This document shows positions 26,401 through 40,189 of a stretch of DNA of 64,000 nucleotides, in pieces. The notes beneath the pieces were generated by a model that saw nothing but the letters and a program-made list of their open reading frames with translations, was not told the DNA's origin and made no database searches. Position 1 is the first letter of the stretch; the number at the start of each line of letters is the position of its first letter. Both the position numbers and the translations under genes were made by a program. This stretch comes from Siphonodentalium dalli (Eukaryota; Mollusca; Scaphopoda; Gadilida; Siphonodentaliidae): contig CP136066.1 in assembly GCA_032622095.1 (NCBI GenBank), positions 99,099,319-99,163,318 on the forward strand, read 5' to 3'.

Positions 26401-29400
26401 TTGTTCGGTCATATTCCGTGCTCCGGGCCATTTTTGTGTTTTCCATTTTAAAGCCCCATGTCTGTTTGAACCCTGGATTTATGTTCGCTTTTGTCACATC
26501 CAGGTCCAGTTCTGGGGTTCAAAATATGTTTGTGCAGACTATCTCTGCCGCACAAAGAAGTATGCAATTCACATAATTGAGAAAAGTAAAAGTCGGGTCC
26601 CAATTTTTCTTTAAAACTAATGGGACTACAAAGAGTGCAACATGTTCACTGTTAGTCTGTTCCTGATATGGTAAAATATAGAGAGCGTTTATATATGTTT
26701 TGAAATTGTTATGACTTTGAAAATTGATCGCATAGCATATAAAGTCTGCATATAGGCCTTTCGTGTCTTTATCGATATATGTTGTCTCACATTCCAAATT
26801 ACGTAGGCATAATTCGGTTGTTCAAGTTCTCCATTCCGGTGTATTAAAGGCCTACTTAATTCTCGAACCACCAAATCACATATATAAATTATATGTCATA
26901 TCATATACCAGTTGAAAGAGGAAGCTTAAAAATATTGTATTATCAACCTATCCGGTGTAATAAACTGAACATGTTGTTTTTGTTGAGTTACCGACGTGTT
27001 TAAGTTTCATTTGTTTTGCAGTGCAAAGAGTATTCTGTTCAATGGAGGGGGGAATAACTCTATATCTTAAAGATAGTTATTCCCCTTCCATTGAAAATAC
27101 ATTTTTAAAGTTTGAATTCTGTTGCATTCTGGGAGCCATAATGGGGGAATCTTTCTATGAGTTCAGCTGTTTTCTATTTCTCTATGGGCATCTTCTGAGA
27201 CACGGATGTTTGAAATTGTGACGAATTATAGTATTTTAATCATATTTTATGTCAGATTGTTATTAAAACCGTATATCAAGGCACTATAACAAAAATAACT
27301 GGTGACTCAAAAAATTAATTGGGCCTTTATATAGCATGTTTTGTGCGAAAGGTGCTAAATTGATAGTGATTGTTTGTTTAGTTATTTCATATAATGTAGA
27401 TGTTTGAGAGATATCAACAACTATGTAAAATTAAACAATGACAATGTCGCATATTCTAAAGTCATGCATATCTAGATAGTAATGGCACATTTGGTTTAAA
27501 CCATTTATTTCTGCAGAATAAAGCAAACTGTTAATATAGTGAGTTCCTTCCTATCAAACTTTTATAAAGTTTCCGAGGTACAAAATAATAAATATGAATC
27601 GACGACATCTGTTCTATCAATCAATATTGATTTTACTTCCGATTTTTTTCTTTTCCAATACATTCAACGTTTTTGGGATTTTGCGGGCTATTTGTTTTTT
27701 TTTAAGAAAACAATTCAGGCGATATTGCGGAAACGCTTGGAGCGTAGCAACCGGGCGAACTTTATCTGTTTAGCACTCTCCATCAAGGCAAAATGGCATT
27801 TTGATTCCGATAGTGTGCTAGGCTACACCAACAATACAACTTATTATGCCTTTATTGACAAATAATATACCAAATCTGTCCTTTTGTTTGAGTGTATCAT
27901 GTTTACCTAGTGTAAACAATATTTTATTCTCAATAACAATTCAAGTGTGTACATACATATACAATTTGAATTAAACACATATATTTATTACAAAATGTTA
28001 ACACGTGTGTCCCAGCATATAAGAGATGAGAAAATGATCTGACTGTAAGCTTATATTTGTCATTTCCCCATTGGATATTCACATGGGTGATAACTGGTTT
28101 ATCATTAAAGGTACGGTTGGTCTTGGCGGTGTGTATCCTGTGAAAATATTTCCACCCGTCAAAAACCTCCACAAACAGAAAGAATATCAAAATGTAGACA
28201 TACTTTGTCCGTATACAAATAAGAATATCGCATAAACAGTATGTTATTGTCATATGTTTGACCATTGTTATGTAAACAAAAGCATAACAAGTTACTTTTC
28301 TGGTGTTTGTTTATATTATGATGGTAAACATAAAGAGCGTTCTTTGTTGGTGAATTCCTGATAAGGAACTAATAAAGAGCGTTTATGCCATTTGTGTGTG
28401 ATTAGCCAGTAGCATTGTGCTGTCAATCAGGCTCTTGCTTAGGTAAAATATAGTAGGTCTTTATAACATGCTGTTTACGTGATGGTCATGGTATATATGA
28501 ACGAAACTGTATGCGTTTTAATGTTTTTCTGTTTACGGTGATTAGAACACATATGAATATTTTCGACAACTAAGGCCTCACGTGCCTTTAATATCTAATT
28601 GAGTTATGTTGACTGCGAATTATTAATGGATATATATAGCTTCCTGTCCCCCCACCCCTCAGTGCCTATAGGGCCCCCGTCAATCCGTCCAAGAAGACAA
28701 GGGTTATACCGCATTGTTGATACTTGATAGTATAGTTTGTCTTCTCTCAGTTAGTCGCGAATCTTTTTGTAAGTAGAATATATTTCTGTACTCTTGCGAA
28801 GATATCAATGTTATGATCTATTGGTAATGACAGTGATCCCTTAATAAGATCATTTAAACATGATCTGTTGCGAAGACCTTGAAAGCATATCGTTTGTTCG
28901 TTCGCGAACTTTCGACAATAAAAGAAGTGTTCTGTAGTCTCTGTCAGGCCACAATAAGTACACTCAGAATTATCATGTACATGTAAGTGATTTTGGTGCA
29001 AGTGGTCATTCAGATTACTGCATTCGAGACGTATTCGACAGTGGATTATTTGACTTTGCCGTGTATATGCATACTCGTAGAATTGTGGAGGTTCTATATG
29101 CAATCTTTATTCGGGAATTGTTTAAATTCGGAAACCGTTTCGCATATTTTCGCTTCGTCTGATAATTCATTCCAAAGTTTAATAGCATGTGGTATGAATG
29201 ATTTTTGTAAAGAGGTAGAAAAGCAAAAGGGAGGTCTTAAGTTATCGTGCCTGAATGGGTATCCACTTGAAGTTGTTGAATCCCTTGGAACATAGTTATA
29301 TAGATATTGTGGGGTTGATTTTCTCGTCATTTTATAGAATTGAGCAAGTATTAATTTTTCTCGCCTTTTCGATAGTTTCTGCCATCCAATTTCTACCAAT

Positions 29401-31122
29401 AATTCATCCCTATTACAACTCCTAGTAGCCCCAGTTATTATACGTGCTGCTTCATATTGTATATCTTCTAATAATTGTGATTCTTCAGCCGTGCAATTGT
29501 CCCACACACAGGAAGCATATTCCAAGACAGGGCGTATAAATGATAGATAAATTCGTTCTAATGTTCTCCTATCTAGGGCATATTTCTTCTTCCTAAGTAT
29601 GTATAATCGTTGTGAGGTTCGCTCTTCAATATCTTCGATGTGATTTTTCCACTTCCCTTCATCATTAAATCTCAGTCCTAGATGCTTATGTTCAGTCACC
29701 TCTATGATATCTTCCCCTGTCATCCTAAGGGGTGGATGATCTTCAATAATATTGTTCCGTGATACTAAGATAGACTCTGTTTTCAATGGATTAAATTTAA
29801 CGGCCCAGATTTGCGACCATTCATATATTCGCTGTATATCTTGGTTAATGACATTGGCAACAAGTATGGGGTCTTCAACCGCAAGAAAAATGGAACTTAT
29901 CGTCCGCAAATAGGCAAATATTGCTAGTTACTCCTCCAACAATATCATTTATGTAGACCAAAAAGAGCAGAGAGCCGAGTAAATACCCCTGGGGGACTCC
30001 AGCTGAAACATGCATCCAATTGGAGCTCTCCCCATTGATTGTAACTCTCTGCACTCTAGATTCCAAGTAATTCTCAAGAAGTTTATACATATTTCCTGTT
30101 ATTCCCATTCTTTCAATTTAAAGAGCTGTCCTCGATGCCAGACCTTATCAAAAGCTTTACTAATATCGCAAAAGACATATCTTATTTCTTTCCCATCATC
30201 TAGCGATGATATGAAATAGTGATATATGTCAATTAATTGAAATACAGACTGTCGTTGGGAGTAAACCCTGATTGCAGATCGACAACAATTTGTTTTCACG
30301 CTAATAGTCTGACAGACGACGGTATATGCATTTTTCAAAGATTTTAGAGAGGCGACTCAGAAGGGAAACAGGGCGATAGTTTGACGGTATACAAGGGTCA
30401 TCTTTTTAAAAGATTGGACCTACATTTGCCCTCTTCCACTCAATGCGAAGTATGCATCTTCTAAAAAAATATTACATATAAATCTTAATGGTGCAGTTAA
30501 AGAAGAGGCACATTTTTTCAATACCTTTGGGCTTATGCCATCATAACCGGAGGCTTTTGTCGTCTTAATTGACGGTAGGCATTTATGAACAAGTTCGTCA
30601 TCAATTTATATGTCACTTAGTTCGCATTCTGTTAATTGGTCAAAGCGAGGTAACTCTATATCCCTTTCGTTTGGCAGGGAAGATATAGAACAAAAGTATT
30701 TGTTAAAGGTGTTGGCTTTTTTGTAAGTTGTCATTTATCACTTTTGTTGGCGTTTTATTTGACAGGTATTTGTAGTCTTGAGATTGGGTTTAACAAAATT
30801 GAGCTTCAATTGTGGCCTGGAAGAAATACACATATTTATATTAAGTTGCGTACGTGTGTTGTTGTCACTGAGGTCCAAAAACGTTTTCAAAATATACCAA
30901 TCGGAACAGAATGTTATAGAGAAACATTTTGTATCTTTACATTGTAGTTGCCCGGTAAATGAAGAGATATTCCCGGGATTCAGTTCTCCTACTCAGGGGA
31001 TGCTCCTCAGCTCATATTTCGGGGCATTTAGGACAACGGAGATGGGCGGTGGTTCCGTTCTTATGAAATTCTCATGCACAGTATCAATATGTAAGGGACG
31101 ATGTACACCGGTAAGTAGAAAT

Positions 31123-31155
<33 letters not shown>

Positions 31156-34100
31156 TTCTACAGGACAAGTCTATGAAGATTACATGCTATGTTAAACATG
31201 ATGGCAATAAATATGATATAGCGGTATTATGAGCGCTACACAGAAAAAGTCTATTCACTGCAAATGTCCGTGATCATCGTATTGATATCGTTTGCTGTAT
31301 GAATCCATATCTAGTCGAAGTTTGAACTCTTCGGTGGTGTCTGCTTTCACGAAAAATCTGGAGAGACAGTTCAAATTATCTATTACTCGATGTCATATGT
31401 GTAGTAGTGTTTTCCTATGTCTTTAGAAACCTGTTTCTTTGTAATTTCATATGGTGTCCTTATGTCTGATCACTTAAACTTCTTTCGAAAAAGTTTTCGA
31501 CTGTATATATCACGATTTTATTAATCTTTGAAGGTGTCAAGTCTATGCAGGCTGTGCAGTGCCAAGAAAAATATTTATCAGCATTCTGCAGAAAGTTATT
31601 CTCTGGTCAATTACATGTATTATTTTGCAGCATCAAACTATATATCATCATGCTGTAGTAAGCTATCTTGTTGTTGCATGTTACTCTAAATAAGGCACAT
31701 AATACTACAAAACCTTTTTGTTTCTGAATAAACCTTATTGAGTCTTTTTGGGCAACAAGGCGGAGCCTGCATTTACACTTGGGGTATTGTACTGTTGAAT
31801 TACTGGTCCCCTCTGCGCTATGCACGACCTACGAAGCAATATTTAAACGATATGATGTACATCACTTACTAAGTATCAATGGAAGAATGCTATATGCAAG
31901 GATTCGCGATTAGTCGAAACGCTCATGCATCGTAATACTGATACATTTTCCCAATTTTGAACTTAGGTCCATCCTCACCAAAGCAAATAATAGCATTTTG
32001 TACGATGAGAAAAATGGCATTTGTGGCGGCGACAAACAGTAGCGATGTCAATGCAAATTCATGGGATACTAATCCTTTCCACTCAAAATCGCCGATCGCC
32101 GCGTTGAGTGAAATGGGGCCGTTTCGTCTTTGATATAATGTAATTCGTTATTATCCAGGCGACAGGAGCATGCAACAATGGAGTGGATGGGTATGGGCGC
32201 CGGAAACGAGACATCCATTACCAGCCAATAGAAAAAAGAATGACAAGAGACGCCGATCTCGAACAAAGTGGTGACTTTGATGACGTCATCGAGGCAGTCC
32301 AAGTTGAGACGTTATTGCGCGTGGTCGATCCGCCAACGATACAGAGAGGAATAGGTATGTACACTTAAGAATTTGTGTCGGTAGAACGGCCATTGAATGG
32401 AATGAGACACTATGGATACACCACTTCAAGTTCACTATATTTTAAACATCTTATACTGGGAAGCTAATCTCAGATATTGAGATATTGAGTTATTCCCAAC
32501 GCCCATCCCCAAATAGTAGAGAAAATAGTAATGAGGCCCCCACCCCCCTTTTTCGTACGCCGTATTCCATTCCCTGTTATGAGGTACGCCGTATTCCGGC
32601 CCCTCTGTTAGGAGGTATTCCAAAAATACCGGTATTCGTACGCCAACCTTCCAAAAAATTAAGTTTTCATAAATTATTATGTATTCCATATGGCTGTTAA
32701 CTGGTATTCCGTATTCCACCGTCTGTGTTAAATGGTATTCCGTATTCCAGGGGGGGGGGGGGGGGTGGGGTGGGGCCTCAATAATAGATGTTTTCTCCAA
32801 GATGTTATTTCATAAAAAATTTGCCCACCGGAAACTGTACCAGACTTTCTAATCTAAAGTGACTGTGTGTCTCTCCCACTGAAACAGCCAATTCGCTGGA
32901 TTTACAGATCTATATCCTGCCCGGTACCCTAATTTACAGTGCGAATTTTCGTATTAAACGTGTATGTTCATTCCTGTAGTTTTACCCCACAACTAAGTAG
33001 CACACAAGAAGAATAGATGCCTCGTTAGAGTCACATCTAAAAATAGAATCTTTGGGTCTAAAATTGTTTGTACTAAAATATTCCCAAAACTTCCAAAATA
33101 ACAAAACCCAAAAAAAAATTCAAAAATTCAAAAATTTATTTTTTCCAAAAAATTTCAAAACCCTAAAATTATTTTTTCCAAAAAATTTCAAAACTTCCAA
33201 AAAATTTTAAAACCCCAAAATTTCAAAAGAAAAAATTTCAAAACCCTCAAAATTATTTCTCTAAAAAAAAGTTTAAATAAAAAATTTATAACGAGTTTTT
33301 CGGTTTCTGATAATCTCGATATTAAAAAATATCGAATGTTAAATTATTTGCGCGTAATATCTTTCGTTATTTTTTTGTTCAACCAATGTTTCAATGTATT
33401 TATTAATCGATGTTTAGAAATATCTTTATACCAATTATATGTGTATGGACAGTCGCTGTAATGTTGGCCATTGTGACCAACGGTATGAATGCATACATTC
33501 CAGTGTTTAACGGACGCAGTTCATATAATTGTCATACCTGAAAATAGACACCATTACTTTTTACATAAATAATAAAGAGCGTTTATTCTTTACTTATCTC
33601 TATATGAAGTTATTGAGTATATGACAGGCGTGTATTTTCGTCAATTATTGGAAGTATTGAAATGTACTATGTTGAATTACTAACGGTCGAAAATGGTAAG
33701 GCGAAATTACAACCCCCCAGAATGAACTGTCATATTGAATGAATGATGATTTAATCTCAGCCATTTTTACATGGAACATGAGCGATGTACACGCAATCAC
33801 ACACGCCACATTGGTGTTAACAATGTGTCTTTCACACCTTTGCTTTACCAAATGAATTCTATTATTTCCCCGGTCACAGCTATATGGTATTCAGAAAACA
33901 TATCGATTTGAGCAGAAATAGTTGTTTAACGGGTTAGTATCAATTAAGGTTGATAAACTGTGTCATTCACACGATAATTAGTTAGCCAAAAACATGCATA
34001 CATATTAAGTCAGGTCGTGAGACACTCAATTATAGAAATTGCTTTTGATGACATTGTTATAACAACATTACGTAATAACCCCTTATCACTCCAGTCACAC

Positions 34101-34359
34101 TTACGACCATTTTGTATGCCGAAAACTCCAGGTAGCACCGATGATGTAACATTATATCACTGCTATTGTACCAATGATAGGTTCATACATGTTCTATGTT
34201 TAGAAAAATAGATAATCTGCAGGTGTTCACTTGACAACAGATTTTGTACACTCAATCACAGACCAACGTGATAATACCAGCCCACACCCAACCCCCAAGT
34301 TACCTATAATTCTGCTGTGGTTAAGCCACAACAACAACAACAACAACAACAACAACACC

Positions 34360-34396
<37 letters not shown>

Positions 34397-36691
34397 GTCA
34401 CCAAGCGACATAACATCCTGTTTTGATGATCCAATGGCCAATGTCCATAAAGATTTTATTTCCGATGCAAGTCATATTTCAGACTAACTCCTGAAAAGTT
34501 ACCTATAATTCTGCTGTGGTTAAGCAGTCCATTATTTAGGGCATACCTGTATGTAGGCCTACCAGTGGATGAATAGTCTGCCGGAGAAGTACTGTGTAGA
34601 CAGGTCTTGTCGGTAAGAAAGTCAGACGAGTAGTGAAGGCTCGGCTATTAAAACATAGTAATGCGATAGCGAACATCAAACGAGTCTGCGCACGCATATC
34701 TGTCAAAGGATACAAGGGCAGTCATTGGTCAATTTATCCCCGGTGTCAGCTCAGTACAATGGCAGTCATTGGTCAATTTATCCCCGGTGTCAGCTCAGTA
34801 CACAATCGGCACGAAGCCGCAGGTCATAATTACTCTTACGAATGAAGAGCGTTGAACATATACGAAATTATTACACGAATGAACTGAAATTTATATTTCA
34901 CATCTTACCAACAACAGATACAGACATAGTCATAGTGTTATATTATCTTACATGTACCCATGCTATGACATACTTAAAGGGGGATAATGCACACACGGTG
35001 TGTGGAATGTTAAAGTGACACGAGGGTAAGGGACGTTATGTAATATTGGTGTGTGAATATTAAAGGAGCATTCTCGCTATACAAACCCCCCTCCCCACTT
35101 ATAGATATATAACGAAGACGAGAATAACATGTTGATGAAGTTTATTGAAATTTAATCATTGTCTGAATCTTCGACCGTTAGATTTACTTCTAAGAGTTTC
35201 TTGAATTTTCTCATCGCTTCATCTGCAGCCCATTCATTATTATATCCGCGTTTGGTCAGTTTGACCATTTTCTTCATGATCGTGTTATGTATGGGTGATG
35301 TTTTCAATCGATACTGGTATTCTATTAATCGTCTATAACTTTTGAGAAACAGAACAAACTCTGTGTCGATGGTATCCTCTTTTCCCGACATGCTCTCATC
35401 TCCCGAAATGCTCTCTTCTTCTTTCACATCAGTGGTGACGCGTTTCATCATACTTTTGAATGTGTCCATCTCGTTGACACATCGCGCAGCTTTCTTAAGA
35501 CCGAATACCGTTCTACTACCGACGACATTACCATCTTTTGAATCTGATAGCGTTCCTCGTTCATCTTCATCTGTATCTTCTCCGAAGAGAGTTGTTTTTG
35601 TCTCGGACATAGCTCCGTGTTCATCCGGGTCCTCAGTTAATTTTCGTTTTAACTTATTTTCTTGACACCAGTTTTTTACGTGTCTCTGAACATCATAATG
35701 ATCTGCGAACAAAAGCCCGCATTCATTACAAGGGTACGACATGTCTTCTCGAATGTCTATACGTTTCTTCTTATTAATTTCATCGAGCTCACCAGGTGGC
35801 CGTATGTCGTTAGTATAGTCATTATGTTGACCCTGGGGCACAATATAATTATATGTTATGCCCTTCTGTTGACCAGGGAGTTCTCTGTCATCGTATTTCA
35901 TCGCATTCTGTTGACCCTGGGTCTCAGTGTCTTTTGTATGTTTTTTCATCCCATTCTGTTCATCTGGGTGTTCTCTGTCTTTTTGGAGATTATATTTCAT
36001 GCCATTCCATTCACCCCTATGTTGGTTCGTGTCCTCTTTTAGTACATTCTGTCGCAGACGTAATGTGTCCGGTGTTGCGGCTTTTAAATCCACAAGTAGG
36101 TAACCGTACGGTTCACTCGTCGCTTCCGAAAACTCTCGAACCATACGCTGAGGACATTCAGGATACATCTGTCTTGATAATGTTGAAATTAATCCCTTGT
36201 CGATTGGGTTATTGAACAATACCAAATATTGACAATTTCGTCGTTGCGTTGGATCTTTGTTGTAGTAGAAATTCTGGTTCAAACTTATCAAAGATAAGTT
36301 CAAATGGTGACTTCCTTCGGAATGCAAATCATTAACTCTCTGGTCTTTTGATGAAGTTTGCATCAAGTCATCGAGTATAACTAGATTTTTATACCGGGGG
36401 TTGATAAGCGAATCCAAGTTTGCTGGTATTCCTCGTATAAAGTTGACCTGAGGGGTGACGGTATACTTTAATTCGTCATATAGGGGCTGCCAATATTTAT
36501 AAAACCATATTATTCTGTCAGGTGCGGGTGATATTTTTGAGGCAGACTTTTGTAGTAAGGTTTTCACGAAGTATGTCTTACCACAAGATGTCGGTCCACT
36601 TACACATGCCGTGAATGGATGCTTGAAAATAAAATCTTCATGGACATTGGCCATTGGATCATCAAAGCAGGATGTTATGTCGCTTGGTGGC

Positions 36692-36728
<37 letters not shown>

Positions 36729-37830
36729 GGGGGTGATGATACTGTTGTTGTTGTTGTTGTTGTTGTGGCTGATGATACTGTTGTTGTTGCTGTTGTTGTT
36801 GTTGTTCTGAAGGCGTGTGTTTAACTTTGATATGACGCTTCAAACTATCTTGCCAAGCATAGACACTTAAGCACTCTTCACATTGATACTTCATTTAACT
36901 AGTTCAGGCTGTCGTTCACAACGTCTCTTAGTGTTGTTTGTACTGGATACAAATTTATCACATTAGCTACAATACAACCTACCTATCCAAATGTCAATGC
37001 AATTATGAGTGATTTCAATATGAACACTCTATTATATAGATATGTGTAACCTGGTGACTGACATGATGATACAGTTATGCACTAAATAAAGGACTGCTTA
37101 ACCGCAGCAGAATTATAGGTAACTTTTCAGGAGTTAGTCGGAAATATGGCTTGTTGCCATTCATCGGAAAGCTCTCGCCGCCGGCGGATGTTGTTGGCGG
37201 CGGCATTGCGGTGGTGTTGTTGTTGTTGTTGTTGTTGTTGTGACGCCGGCGGCGGCGGCATTGCGGTATTTTACTGCGGCGGCGGTGCCGCCGCCGCCGC
37301 CGGGGTCCGCCGCCGGCGGACCCCCGCAGTAAAATACTGCAATGCCGCCGCCGCCGGCGTCACAACAACAACAACAACAACACCACCGCAATGCCGCCGC
37401 CAACAACATCCGCCGGCGGCGAGAGCTTTCCGATGAATGGCAACAAGCCATATTTCCGACTAACTCCTGAAAAGTTACCTATAATTCTGCTGCGGTTAAG
37501 CAGTCCTTTATTTAGTGCATAACTGTATCATCATGTCAGTCACCAGGTTACACATATCTATATAATAGAGTGTTCATATTGAAATCACTCATAATTGCAT
37601 TGACATTTGGATAGGTAGGTTGTATTGTAGCTAATGTGATAAATTTGTATCCAGTACAAACAACACTAAGAGACGTTGTGAACGACAGCCTGAACTAGTT
37701 AAATGAAGTATCAATGTGAAGAGTGCTTAAGTGTCTATGCTTGGCAAGATAGTTTGAAGCGTCATATCAAAGTTAAACACACGCCTTCAGAACAACAACA
37801 ACAACAGCAACAACAACAGTATCATCAGCC

Positions 37831-37863
<33 letters not shown>

Positions 37864-40158
37864 GCCACCAAGCGACATAACATCCTGCTTTGATGATCCA
37901 ATGGCCAATGTCCATGAAGATTTTATTTTCAAGCATCCATTCACGGCATGTGTAAGTGGACCGACATCTTGTGGTAAGACATACTTCGTGAAAACCTTAC
38001 TACAAAAGTCTGCCTCAAAAATATCACCCGCACCTGACAGAATAATATGGTTTTATAAATATTGGCAGCCCCTATATGACGAATTAAAGTATACCGTCAC
38101 CCCTCAGGTCAACTTTATACGAGGAATACCAGCAAACTTGGATTCGCTTATCAACCCCCGGTATAAAAATCTAGTTATACTCGATGACTTGATGCAAACT
38201 TCATCAAAAGACCAGAGAGTTAATGATTTGCATTCCGAAGGAAGTCACCATTTGAACTTATCTTTGATAAGTTTGAACCAGAATTTCTACTACAACAAAG
38301 ATCCAACGCAACGACGAAATTGTCAATATTTGGTATTGTTCAATAACCCAATCGACAAGGGATTAATTTCAACATTATCAAGACAGATGTATCCTGAATG
38401 TCCTCAGCGTATGGTTCGAGAGTTTTCGGAAGCGACGAGTGAACCGTACGGTTACCTACTTGTGGATTTAAAAGCCGCAACACCGGACACATTACGTCTG
38501 CGACAGAATGTACTAAAAGAGGACACGAACCAACATAGGGGTGAATGGAATGGCATGAAATATAATCTCCAAAAAGACAGAGAACACCCAGATGAACAGA
38601 ATGGGATGAAAAAACATACAAAAGACACTGAGACCCAGGGTCAACAGAATGCGATGAAATACGATGACAGAGAACTCCCTGGTCAACAGAAGGGCATAAC
38701 ATATAATTATATTGTGCCCCAGGGTCAACATAATGACTATACTAACGACATACGGCCACCTGGTGAGCTCGATGAAATTAATAAGAAGAAACGTATAGAC
38801 ATTCGAGAAGACATGTCGTACCCTTGTAATGAATGCGGGCTTTTGTTCGCAGATCATTATGATGTTCAGAGACACGTAAAAAACTGGTGTCAAGAAAATA
38901 AGTTAAAACGAAAATTAACTGAGGACCCGGATGAACACGGAGCTATGTCCGAGACAAAAACAACTCTCTTCGGAGAAGATACAGATGAAGATGAACGAGG
39001 AACGCTATCAGATTCAAAAGATGGTAATGTCGTCGGTAGTAGAACGGTATTCGGTCTTAAGAAAGCTGCGCGATGTGTCAACGAGATGGACACATTCAAA
39101 AGTATGATGAAACGCGTCACCACTGATGTGAAAGAAGAAGAGAGCATTTCGGGAGATGAGAGCATGTCGGGAAAAGAGGATACCATCGACACAGAGTTTG
39201 TTCTGTTTCTCAAAAGTTATAGACGATTAATAGAATACCAGTATCGATTGAAAACATCACCCATACATAACACGATCATGAAGAAAATGGTCAAACTGAC
39301 CAAACGCGGATATAATAATGAATGGGCTGCAGATGAAGCGATGAGAAAATTCAAGAAACTCTTAGAAGTAAATCTAACGGTCGAAGATTCAGACAATGAT
39401 TAAATTTCAATAAACTTCATCAACATGTTATTCTCGTCTTCGTTATATATCTATAAGTGGGGAGGGGGGTTTGTATAGCGAGAATGCTCCTTTAATATTC
39501 ACACACCAATATTACATAACGTCCCTTACCCTCGTGTCACTTTAACATTCCACACACCGTGTGTGCATTATCCCCCTTTAAGTATGTCATAGCATGGGTA
39601 CATGTAAGATAATATAACACTATGACTATGTCTGTATCTGTTGTTGGTAAGATGTGAAATATAAATTTCAGTTCATTCGTGTAATAATTTCGTATATGTT
39701 CAAAGCTCTTCATTCGTAAGAGTAATTATGACCTGCGGCTTCGTGCCGATTGTGTACTGAGCTGACACCGGGGATAAATTGACCAATGACTGCCATTGTA
39801 CTGAGCTGACACCGGGGATAAATTGACCAATGACTGCCCTTGTATCCTTTGACAGATATGCGTGCGCAGACTCGTTTGATGTTCGCTATCGCATTACTAT
39901 GTTTTAATAGCCGAGCCTTCACTACTCGTCTGACTTTCTTACCGACAAGACCTGTCTACACAGTACTTCTCCGGCAGACTATTCATCCACTGGTAGGCCT
40001 ACATACAGGTATGCCCTAAATAATGGACTGCTTAACCACAGCAGAATTATAGGTAACTTTTCAGGAGTTAGTCTGAAATATGACTTGCATCGGAAATAAA
40101 ATCTTTATGGACATTGGCCATTGGATCATCAAAACAGGATGTTATGTCGCTTGGTGAC

Positions 40159-40189
<31 letters not shown>

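Larger units (their letters stand above)
22964..30947 (+). other. ZP gene intron 5, transposon-rich
   Basis: Eight-kilobase intron. It contains inverted-repeat elements at 24063-25005, 25317-25820, 26847-27330 and 28105-28591 and a broken LINE at 28747-30740. In 22970-24060, 25830-26840 and 27340-28100 I recognise nothing with confidence. Reading frames there are short and have no domains. Confidence 0.8.

Noticed and set aside
27021-27221. Acceptor-like TTTTGCAG followed by a 66-codon frame, considered as a ZP exon
   Set aside because: It lies inside a miniature element that recurs at 44243 without the frame, and its phase and sequence do not fit the ZP domain.
33645-34211. Two small frames (68 and 64 codons) in the palindrome arm considered as accessory genes
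   Set aside because: No domain, weak composition, and the last residue differs between arms. They are retained in both arms only because the arms are copies.
34231-34413. Asn-rich 60-codon frame
   Set aside because: Out-of-frame reading of the CAA-repeat run in the broken ATPase fragment.
35342-36215. Antisense frames of 107-126 codons over the ATPase genes
   Set aside because: Shadows of the ATPase coding strand, duplicated because the gene itself is duplicated.
37146-37451. Two ~96-codon frames facing each other in the palindrome core
   Set aside because: They are mirror images made of GCC/GTT triplets (runs of Cys, Thr, Ala), an expected by-product of the triplet palindrome.
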